From Candidatus Gottesmanbacteria bacterium CG_4_10_14_0_8_um_filter_37_24 (GTDB taxonomy: Bacteria; Patescibacteriota; Microgenomatia; 2-02-FULL-39-11): 7,251 nt of DNA. The stretch lies in contig PFMK01000033.1 in NCBI GenBank assembly GCA_002785215.1, positions 8,221 to 15,471 of the forward strand, given 5' to 3'. Of the stretch, positions 1 to 5,585 are shown piece by piece. Each line of letters begins with the position of its first letter. The stretch's first letter is position 1. Below the pieces are notes generated by a model, which did no database searches, was not told the origin of the DNA, and saw nothing but the letters and a program-made list of their open reading frames with translations. The position numbers and the translations under genes are program-made.

Positions 1-413
1 TTTTTGTCGTTCAGACTATTCGGAAAATATATATTTATAATATAAATTAATATTATCGCAATTATTTCAGCAATAATTATATGCCATACCTTCACATATC
101 TGTAAAAATAATAACTATATATAGATGTAATCAGAGCAATAAATCCTAAAAGATATAAGATATTACCGATAAATATTTTCTTCCGGTAACGCCCGATCAG
201 CCAACAGACAACCAGAAAAAAAATACTGTCCAGACCTAACAGCCGCATGGCAAAAAGATCAAGAAGGATTCCGGAAAAAAAAGCCAAAAAAACCATTGAC
301 TCGCCCAAAAGAAGTGAGAAAACACATATCAGCACCAGTGTCAATGGAAAAACCGCCACACTGCTTTCAACCACTATGCTTAATAACAGTATTAAGGATA
401 TTACCAACAGCAT
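1..413 (-). CDS. mreD: Rod shape-determining protein MreD, 3' end cut by window edge
   Basis: MreD is the small polytopic membrane subunit of the Rod (elongasome) complex, acting with MreB and MreC in lateral wall synthesis. I translated the minus strand from the ATG at 413-411: 137 codons stay open to position 1, so the stop lies outside. MreD proteins are usually around 160 residues, so only a short tail should be missing. Nearly all of it is hydrophobic, with about five membrane segments. Residues 47-61 (SGILLDLFAMRLLGL) match the characteristic MreD pattern of G..LD followed by G(L). ATG 413 is the first possible start, because an in-frame TAA sits at 422-420. It begins 12 nt after the mreC stop, and no Shine-Dalgarno sequence is visible, only A/T. 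Identity rests on gene order, size, hydrophobicity and the short motif, since MreD sequences are poorly conserved. Confidence 0.86.
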   Translation of the reverse strand, partial: MLLVISLILLLSIVVESSVAVFPLTLVLICVFSLLLGESMVFLAFFSGILLDLFAMRLLGLDSIFFLVVCWLIGRYRKKIFIGNILYLLGFIALITSIYSYYFYRYVKVWHIIIAEIIAIILIYIINIYFPNSLNDK

Positions 414-425
414 ATTTTTTTATAT

Positions 426-1187
426 TTATTGTATCGACGATACTACAAATACAATCTCTTCCTTATTATAATCAAGTGCAGGATTAATCTTTGCTTTTTT
501 ATAGACAGAAACATCGTCGCTGTTTATATATACTATATTCCCAATGAGAAGATTTGGCGGTAGTCCGTCCTCACCGCTTGTAGTCACCTGATCTTCGATA
601 AAAAGAGGATCTTTTTGTAACACTTTATCCAAAACAATATTCTCTCCGTATTGTCCTGATATTATTCCTCTTACCCCCCGTGAAGTTTTGGCAGCAACAT
701 TCGTATCGACGTCTGTCAGTAATATAATTTGACTCGTATTTTCTTCTACGGATAAAACCTTTCCAATAAGAGAAGACCCGTCAATAACCGCCATTCCTTT
801 TTTTATACCGTTTTTTTCACCCACACCGATATCCATATAGCGGGAAACAGCATAAACATGAGATGGTATAAACTTATATGTAGCAGGGAGTGGTGATTCT
901 AACTGCTGCCTCAGTTTTATATTTTCCTCATTTATAAGTTTTAGACGGTAATTTAACTCATCATTTTGCTTTTTCAACCATTCTGTATCGTCCGCATTTT
1001 TCTTTAGTTTAGGATAATCAATAAGAATCCTTCCAAAATCACGAAAGGCTAAACTGGTGGAATAAATATTTTTTTTCACCGGAAAAGTAATCCTGCTGGT
1101 ATAAATTTTCAATCCTCCAAGTAAACCAAAAAAATCAAGTACCAAAAGAACTAATGAAATAGATATCCAAATTATACTGCGCGTCAT
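426..1187 (-). CDS. mreC: Rod shape-determining protein MreC
   Basis: MreC is a membrane-anchored extracytoplasmic scaffold that links MreB/MreD to the penicillin-binding protein of the elongasome. The 253-residue product has the family layout: one N-terminal membrane anchor (about residues 6-25), a predicted coiled coil (about 66-98, rich in K, N, E and L), then the two-lobed beta-domain. Family-typical stretches are GEKNGIKKGMAVIDG (123-137), the following IGKV..VEENTSQIILLTD (141-159), RGIISG (173-178), and DQVTTSGEDGLPPNLLIG near 199-216. The start at 1187 places the anchor right at the N terminus, as expected. It lies 56 nt downstream of mreB and 12 nt upstream of mreD on the same strand, so co-transcription is likely. 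No Shine-Dalgarno sequence is seen before the ATG. The stop is TAA. Confidence 0.96.
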   Translation of the reverse strand: MTRSIIWISISLVLLVLDFFGLLGGLKIYTSRITFPVKKNIYSTSLAFRDFGRILIDYPKLKKNADDTEWLKKQNDELNYRLKLINEENIKLRQQLESPLPATYKFIPSHVYAVSRYMDIGVGEKNGIKKGMAVIDGSSLIGKVLSVEENTSQIILLTDVDTNVAAKTSRGVRGIISGQYGENIVLDKVLQKDPLFIEDQVTTSGEDGLPPNLLIGNIVYINSDDVSVYKKAKINPALDYNKEEIVFVVSSIQ

Positions 1188-1243
1188 TAGATAAAATGAT
1201 TTGAATTTCTTTAAACAGCTTATCAGTCAAATAAAGCCCTACA

Positions 1244-2293
1244 TTATTTTAACCCGCCTGTTACCCGCACCCTATCAAGAAGGGATTTGTTATCCAGAAG
1301 CCTCGCCGCCCCTCTTACCACGCATGTTAATGGATCTTCTACAACCCACACCGGCATTTTGGTAGCCTCAGAAATAGCCTTATCTATACCGTCTAACAAA
1401 GCCCCTCCTCCGGCTAGAGTAATTCCCTGTTCCATCACATCTCCTACCAGTTCAGGAGGTATCTCTTCTACCGTCTCATCTATCATCTCAATAATCTGAT
1501 TAATGACAGACGCCATAGCTTCTCTTACTTCAGCGGAGCTCAGCCTAACGGATTTTGGTAATCCATTCTCCAGATCTCTGCCTCTCACCACCATATGTTT
1601 TTCTTCTTTTGAATGATGCGCTGAGCCTATGGTCTTTTTCACAAGCTCGGAAGATGGAAGCCCCATAAGTAATGAATGTTTTAGTCTGACATAGCTGACG
1701 ATAGAATCATCAAGTTCATCTCCGGCTATTCTCAAAGATTTATTTATCACTATTCCTCCTAACGAAATCACGGCAATTTCAGTAGTACCCCCTCCGATAT
1801 CCACGATCATACTTCCTTTGGCTTCGGACACAGGCAGATTGGCCCCTATGGCCGCTGCCATAGGTTCTTCAATAAGATATGCTATTCTGGCCCCGGCTGA
1901 CAGACATGCGTCTTGTACGGCACGCCTTTCCACCTCCGTAACTCCTGAGGGTATGCCTACCACGACCTTGGGACGGGGAATAATGGGTAAAAAGGATGAA
2001 TGATTCTCATGGACTAGGGTAATATAATGATGCAGCATCGCCTCCGTAGCATCAAAATCTGCAATAACGCCGTCTTTTAAAGGACGAAATGCTTCAATCT
2101 GAATAGGAGTTTTACCCTGCATTCTCTTGGCATCAGTTCCTATAGCTAATATTTTTTTGGATTTTCTATGTCTGGCTACCACAGAGGGCTCTCTTATCGC
2201 TATGCCTTTTCCCTTCACGTACACTAATGTATTTACTGTTCCCAGATCAATTGCCAAATCATGACTGAAAAGCCCGAAAAAATAATTCAACAT
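1244..2293 (-). CDS. mreB: Actin-like rod shape-determining protein MreB
   Basis: MreB is the bacterial actin that polymerises on ATP into membrane-bound filaments and directs elongation-mode peptidoglycan synthesis. The 349-residue product is full length for the family (usually 330-350). Visible signatures are phosphate-1 DLGTVNT (16-22), the connecting stretch PSGVTEVERRAV (115-126), IEEPMAAAIGA (141-151) containing the region of the catalytic Glu, phosphate-2 DIGGGTTEIAV (165-175), and the adenosine motif GITLAGGGALLDG (290-302). The first ten residues (MLNYFFGLFS) are hydrophobic and aromatic, consistent with direct membrane binding. ATG 2293 is preceded by A/T-only sequence with a possible -10 element 9 nt away and no Shine-Dalgarno. 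It is the first gene of the minus-strand mreBCD cluster and is divergent from the ligase gene. Confidence 0.98.
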   Translation of the reverse strand: MLNYFFGLFSHDLAIDLGTVNTLVYVKGKGIAIREPSVVARHRKSKKILAIGTDAKRMQGKTPIQIEAFRPLKDGVIADFDATEAMLHHYITLVHENHSSFLPIIPRPKVVVGIPSGVTEVERRAVQDACLSAGARIAYLIEEPMAAAIGANLPVSEAKGSMIVDIGGGTTEIAVISLGGIVINKSLRIAGDELDDSIVSYVRLKHSLLMGLPSSELVKKTIGSAHHSKEEKHMVVRGRDLENGLPKSVRLSSAEVREAMASVINQIIEMIDETVEEIPPELVGDVMEQGITLAGGGALLDGIDKAISEATKMPVWVVEDPLTCVVRGAARLLDNKSLLDRVRVTGGLK

Positions 2294-2302
2294 ATATTTT
2301 AT

Positions 2303-2331
2303 ATTTTAACAGAGAATACAAAATACTTAAA
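2303..2331 (-). promoter_or_regulatory. Possible promoter of mreBCD, very close to the start codon
   Basis: Reading the minus strand, a -10-like TAAAAT lies at 2308-2303 and a weak -35-like TTTAAG at 2331-2326, with a 17-nt spacer. Only nine bases separate the -10 element from the mreB ATG, so a transcript would be leaderless or nearly so. The region is so AT-rich that such matches are easy to find, and the call is weak. The spacer 2294-2477 must nevertheless hold the start sites for both divergent genes unless transcription reads in from elsewhere. Confidence 0.28.
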
Positions 2332-2432
2332 CAAACAAGAAATCAGTACCAATATTAATATAACAGAATACTTGCTAAATGTATCAAAAGACATATTTTT
2401 TGCACCTTCGCGCAAATATGCCCCCTATCTTT

Positions 2433-2462
2433 TTGCTTTTTTTTATCATTTTACTGTAGAAT
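2433..2462 (+). promoter_or_regulatory. Possible promoter of the ligase-def transcript
   Basis: TTGCTT (2433-2438) and TAGAAT (2457-2462, five of six matches to TATAAT) are 18 nt apart. The ATG at 2478 follows 15 nt after the -10 element, giving a predicted leader of less than about 10 nt with no Shine-Dalgarno sequence in it. This is stronger than the candidate on the opposite strand, but the -35 half is poor (three of six). Confidence 0.4.
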
Positions 2463-2477
2463 GTATCAATAACTACG

Positions 2478-4706
2478 ATGAAAATTTCAAAATTCGCTCA
2501 TTATCTGATAAGAATATTATTTTACTCCCTCTTTTTCCTGATACCTTTTGTCCTCACTCCGGTAAATTACGAGCTTTTTGAATACAACAAGATGATAACT
2601 GTTTATCTTTTTACCGTGCTTATCACGGGCATTTGGCTCATCAGAATAATTATTGCCAAGCAATTCATAGTCCGGCGAACCCCTCTTGATATTCCGATTT
2701 TCCTGTTCTTCCTAAGCCAGGTGGTGTCCACGTATCTTTCCATAGACAGACATGTTTCTATTTGGGGTTATTACAGCAGGTTTAACGGTGGATTACTGTC
2801 AACCGTCTCATATATTTTGCTGTTCTATGCATTTGTCACCAACTTCCCTAAGGAAAAAGTACCAAATCTTATCAAAATAATTTTATCCTCCGGCGTACTC
2901 CTGGCAATCTACGGAGTGCTGGAACACTTTGGCTATAGTGTAAGTTGTCTTGTTATTACCGGCCAGTTCAATACGGACTGTTGGGTACAGGATGTCCAAA
3001 ATAGAGTTTTTGCTACCCTGGGACAGCCGAATTGGTTTGCGGCTTATATCACGATCCTAATACCTATTATGATAGGCACATATTTAATTTCAAAAATACA
3101 GACTGAAAATACAAAAGGTTCGGAGAAGCTTTCCGGCGGTAATTTTCTTTTTGCCTTTCTTTCATACATTTTGTACTCAGCGGTAATTTTCACTAAATCC
3201 CGATCCGGATTTCTGGCTTTCTGGTTGGTAATTGCCATATCTTATTTGATTTTATTTTACGCAAACAGGAAACTATTGCTTAAATCATTATTAATGCTGA
3301 CCGTTTCCTTTATTGTCATCACCTTCCTTTTTGGCGCCCCTTTCCAACCGATCGGAAAATACACTCTTCCGGAAATATTCAAGTCAAAAAACCAACAAAT
3401 CGTAAAGCCGGCAACCACTCAGGATTCCATAATTGACACCGGCGTTACGGAATCCGGAGAAATCAGAAAAATTGTCTGGAAAGGAGCAATAGAAATCTTC
3501 AAAAATTATCCTCTTTTTGGTACAGGGGTAGAGACCTTTGCTTTTGCCTATTATAAGTTCAGACCAATTGCACACAATATGACCTCGGAATGGGATTTCC
3601 TATACAACAAGGCACATAATGAGTACTTAAATTTTGCCGCTACTTCGGGAATTTTCGGTTTAGGAAGTTACCTGTTTATTATCGGGATTTTCATCTGGTG
3701 GAGCATTAATAAACTTCGAAATTCGAATTTCGAACTTCGAATTTCGAAAAGAACTAAAAATGAAAATTATCCAAATAATTCATACGCTACTTCCTTAAAT
3801 CAATGGATTATATTATTCGGTCTTTTTATTGGTTGGCTGTCTATTCTTATCACCAATTTTTTTGGATTTTCCGTGGTGGTTACCCAGCTTTTCTTTTATC
3901 TTATCCCGGCATTTTCCTTTGTAATTGTCAATAGTGATTCCTCACGTAATATGGTTCCGCAGGAAAAAGACAGACTACCTGGTTCGGCAGCAAATTTGCC
4001 TGATAAAACATTCTATAATTCAATTCTCCGATATGTCCTTTTTGTCTTTGCCATGCTATCTATGGTTTACTTTATACTTAATCTTGCGCGTATCTGGTAT
4101 GCGGACTACATATTCACCAAAGGTTATCACCTTGCTAAAACACAGGAAGAGACCTTAGCTTATGAATACCTGAAAGAGGCAATTCTTTTCAACCAGAATG
4201 AACCTTTATACTATGATGAATTTTCCTATCCTGTGGCCCAACTTGCAGTAGTCTTGAATGATGAAAAGCAAAGCAGTTTATCTTCCCAGCTTAGGGACAC
4301 TGCCATATTCGCCACCAATCAGGCTGTCTTAATTTCGCCTGCCAACGTCAACTTCTGGAAAACCAGAACCAGAGTGTTTTATGCCCTGTCGCAGATTGAT
4401 GAGAAATATATCAATGATGCGTTTGAGGCTCTTTCCAAGGCCCGGGATCTTTCCCCAACTGACCCGAAAATATATTATAATATGGCACTGATCTTTGATA
4501 AGCTTGACAAGAAAAAAGAGGCTTATGAGTACCTGGAAAAAACTGTCAGCCTGAAGCCAAACTACAAGGATGCATATCTGGCTTTGGCCCTTTTTTATGA
4601 AAGAGACAAAAACATGGACAAAGCAAAAGAAGCTTTGAATTTTATTATTAATCATATTGATCCAAACGACGAGGTAGCCAAACAGCAATTGGAAAAAGTT
4701 AAATGA
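2478..4706 (+). CDS. O-antigen ligase/polymerase-family membrane protein with C-terminal TPR region
   Basis: Probably transfers or polymerises a lipid-linked glycan on the outer face of the membrane (Wzy_C/WaaL-type fold). The acceptor cannot be told from sequence. The 742-residue product has about 13 hydrophobic segments between residues 8 and 536. Family-like motifs are ATLGQPNWFAAY (179-190), TKSRSGFLAF (239-248), a large hydrophilic loop (about 286-385) with VWKGAIEIFKNYPLFGTG (333-350), and AHNEYLNFAATSGIFGLG (379-396). Residues 545-742 are helical and TPR-like. The clearest repeats are 663-696 (YYNMA, EA, P694) and 697-730. With an odd number of membrane spans the TPR tail would sit outside if the N terminus is inside, but this topology is inferred. 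The start at 2478 puts the first membrane segment at the N terminus. Residues 412-423 are encoded by a heptamer repeat. The stop TGA overlaps the def ATG. Alternatives are a PglL-type O-glycosyltransferase or a polysaccharide polymerase. Confidence 0.85.
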   Translation: MKISKFAHYLIRILFYSLFFLIPFVLTPVNYELFEYNKMITVYLFTVLITGIWLIRIIIAKQFIVRRTPLDIPIFLFFLSQVVSTYLSIDRHVSIWGYYSRFNGGLLSTVSYILLFYAFVTNFPKEKVPNLIKIILSSGVLLAIYGVLEHFGYSVSCLVITGQFNTDCWVQDVQNRVFATLGQPNWFAAYITILIPIMIGTYLISKIQTENTKGSEKLSGGNFLFAFLSYILYSAVIFTKSRSGFLAFWLVIAISYLILFYANRKLLLKSLLMLTVSFIVITFLFGAPFQPIGKYTLPEIFKSKNQQIVKPATTQDSIIDTGVTESGEIRKIVWKGAIEIFKNYPLFGTGVETFAFAYYKFRPIAHNMTSEWDFLYNKAHNEYLNFAATSGIFGLGSYLFIIGIFIWWSINKLRNSNFELRISKRTKNENYPNNSYATSLNQWIILFGLFIGWLSILITNFFGFSVVVTQLFFYLIPAFSFVIVNSDSSRNMVPQEKDRLPGSAANLPDKTFYNSILRYVLFVFAMLSMVYFILNLARIWYADYIFTKGYHLAKTQEETLAYEYLKEAILFNQNEPLYYDEFSYPVAQLAVVLNDEKQSSLSSQLRDTAIFATNQAVLISPANVNFWKTRTRVFYALSQIDEKYINDAFEALSKARDLSPTDPKIYYNMALIFDKLDKKKEAYEYLEKTVSLKPNYKDAYLALALFYERDKNMDKAKEALNFIINHIDPNDEVAKQQLEKVK
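3712..3746 (+). repeat. Five-unit heptanucleotide repeat inside the ligase gene
   Basis: Five consecutive 7-bp units (boundaries at 3712, 3719, 3726, 3733, 3740) follow the pattern AA-N-TTCG. Only the third base varies (C, A, T, C, T), so the tract can also be read as palindromic TTCGAA hexamers separated by one free base. It encodes residues 412-423 in a hydrophilic loop just after a membrane segment, where extra residues should be tolerated. The frame stays open throughout. Confidence 0.9.
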
Positions 4707-5275
4707 AAAGCGCAAATATAGTCATGATTCCTAATGCCGTTCTGACAACTCCTGCCAGAAATGTGGCAAAAATCGATAAGAAAATTAAAGATATTGTCAG
4801 TCTCATGAAAAAAACGATTATCGAAAAAGACAACCCTAAAGGAGTAGGCCTGGCTGCTCCCCAAATAGGCATATCTTTAAGGATTTTCATAACCCGTCCG
4901 TCCGAATCTGCACCGGTATCTGCTTTCATCAATCCGGAAATTACGGCAAAATCAAAAACCATGCTCGAGATTGCCAGACCGGATAAGAATGATAAATCAG
5001 CTAAATCTGAGAACAAACTGGAAGGCTGTCTCTCCGTACCCAAAATATGGGGTCATCTTAAGAGAAGTCAATCTGTCAGACTAAGGTACCTGGATGAAAA
5101 CGGTGAAAAAAAGGAGGAAACCTTCTGCGGATTTATGGCGACAATTATCCAGCATGAAGTGGATCATTTGAACGGAATACTTTTTACCCAACGGGTTTTG
5201 GAACAAAAAGAAAAGCTGTATGAAATTGAGATAGACAAGGATGGAGGGGAAAATTTAGCGGAAATTGAGATTTAG
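4703..5275 (+). CDS. def: Peptide deformylase
   Basis: Def is the cytoplasmic metalloenzyme that removes the N-formyl group from nascent proteins, undoing the modification made by Fmt, whose gene lies next downstream. All three metal and active-site motifs are intact in the 190-residue product: GVGLAAPQ (47-54), EGCLS (107-111, Cys109 as metal ligand) and QHEVDH (150-155, His151 and His155 as ligands, Glu152 catalytic). EGCLS is the form of classical type 1 enzymes. Between INPEI (76-80) and EGCLS there is a Lys/Asp/Ser/Asn-rich stretch (about 84-104). It is longer than the corresponding segment I recall in E. coli Def and is probably a surface loop. The ATG overlaps the ligase TGA, so translation is likely coupled. 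GGAAAAAG at 4691-4698 is the only weak purine-rich site upstream. The stop is TAG. Confidence 0.97.
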   Translation: MKSANIVMIPNAVLTTPARNVAKIDKKIKDIVSLMKKTIIEKDNPKGVGLAAPQIGISLRIFITRPSESAPVSAFINPEITAKSKTMLEIARPDKNDKSAKSENKLEGCLSVPKIWGHLKRSQSVRLRYLDENGEKKEETFCGFMATIIQHEVDHLNGILFTQRVLEQKEKLYEIEIDKDGGENLAEIEI

Positions 5276-5276
5276 A

Positions 5277-5367
5277 TCAGTAAACAGATAACATTTAACA
5301 GATAACAGTGATCCGGAAACAGTTTACCGATAATAATTAACAAATAATATCTAATATTAAACAACTA
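5277..5367 (+). repeat. Degenerate heptanucleotide ladder after def
   Basis: Starting two bases after the def stop, about 13 successive 7-bp units share the loose pattern TAACA-NN. Read with boundaries at 5277, 5284, 5291 and so on, the first units are TCAGTAA, ACAGATA, ACATTTA, ACAGATA and ACAGTGA. ACAGATA recurs exactly at 5284-5290 and 5298-5304, ACCGATA sits in phase at 5326, and ACAAATA in phase at 5340. Conservation fades toward the right but the phase holds to about 5367. The period is seen directly. The right end is arbitrary, because AT-rich sequence resembles the consensus by chance. Confidence 0.65.
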
Positions 5368-5376
5368 TTGGATAAA

Positions 5377-5513
5377 GGAAATCCGAAGATACAATTTTGA
5401 TAACCGACCTTTTGGGTAAGAAGGTGGGATAAATAAAGATATGCTAATTGGGGTTAGGACTATAAGTATCTTACCAAAGCTAAGGGAGGAAAAATTCGTA
5501 TCTAAGGATTTCC
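5377..5513. repeat. Long imperfect inverted repeat in the def-fmt spacer
   Basis: The arm GGAAATCCGAAGATAC (5377-5392) matches the reverse complement of 5498-5513 at 14 of 16 positions. After a one-base gap the similarity continues inward with AATTTT on both arms, then a diverged stretch, then CTTTTGGGTAAGA (5409-5421) against CTTTGGTAAGA on the opposite arm (about 5469-5479, complementary strand). A transcript could fold into a long interrupted hairpin, with about 44 nt left between the paired arms. No flanking target-site duplication and no T-tract are seen. It could be a small mobile element, a structured RNA, or a decayed remnant. Confidence 0.55.
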
Positions 5514-5551
5514 GGAGGTTAAGCAAATCACAGAAAATAGGAAACAGTTAA
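5441..5551 (+). other. 36-codon open frame in the def-fmt spacer, status uncertain
   Basis: ATG 5441 to TAA 5549-5551 would encode a 36-residue basic peptide (MLIGVRTISILPKLREEK at its N terminus) containing the run KDFRRLSKSQK. The same frame is open upstream of the ATG back to 5348, apart from a single TAA at 5417-5419. That could mean a slightly longer gene broken by one stop. An SD-like AAGGTGG (5421-5427) lies 13 nt before the ATG, which is too far to be convincing. I do not recognise the product. The frame coincides with the inverted repeat, so the reading may be accidental. Confidence 0.18.
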
Positions 5552-5585
5552 ATACTTTATACTTGATACATGATACTTAATACTA
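5551..5585 (+). repeat. Five-unit heptanucleotide repeat across the fmt start
   Basis: Five units of 7 bp (boundaries at 5551, 5558, 5565, 5572, 5579) follow the pattern N-ATACTT, with the first base free (A, T, G, G, A). There is one internal change in the third unit and one in the fifth. The tract supplies the ATG of fmt at 5570, its first codons and the sequence where a ribosome binding site would be. Its first base is also the last base of the 36-codon frame upstream. Confidence 0.85.
5558..5563 (+). promoter_or_regulatory. Possible -10 element for fmt within the repeat
   Basis: TATACT matches TATAAT at five of six positions, and six bases separate it from the fmt ATG at 5570, so initiation would fall at or next to the start codon. 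No -35 element is evident 16-18 nt upstream. The hexamer is part of the 7-bp repeat and near-copies occur in neighbouring units, so the match may be incidental. Confidence 0.25.

Noticed and set aside
247..487. Short plus-strand open frames opposite mreD and mreC
   Set aside because: They are opposite-strand shadows of mreD, which shows a membrane protein pattern and gene order typical of the family.
2308..2375. A fifth 7-bp repeat tract in the mreB-ligase spacer
   Set aside because: AATACAA and AATACTT occur side by side, but the phase is lost after two units in this AT-rich stretch.
2478..4706. Use of TGA as a sense codon (code 25)
   Set aside because: The ligase frame ends at TGA exactly where def begins, and the genes contain no in-frame TGA that must be read through.
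4699..5043. Open frame of 114 codons on the minus strand opposite def
   Set aside because: Def has all three enzyme motifs on the plus strand, and the opposite frame shows nothing recognisable.
5404..5428. Hairpin CCGACCTT / AAGGTGGG with a 9-nt loop as a terminator for def
   Set aside because: There is one mismatch in an 8-bp stem and no T-tract on either side. It is also 130 bp past the def stop.
5365..5547. A 60-codon open frame on the minus strand of the def-fmt spacer
   Set aside because: It has no ATG, would need a TTG or CTG start, is low in complexity (Leu, Ser, Ile), and lies exactly opposite the inverted repeat and the plus-strand frame.
5276..5569. A tRNA or other known structured RNA in the spacer
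   Set aside because: No cloverleaf with a T-loop GTTCGA-type sequence or acceptor stem could be drawn, and no riboswitch core was recognised.
5277..5585. CRISPR array or direct-repeat locus
   Set aside because: The units are 7 bp and adjoining, with no 20-40 bp repeats separated by unique spacers and no cas genes.
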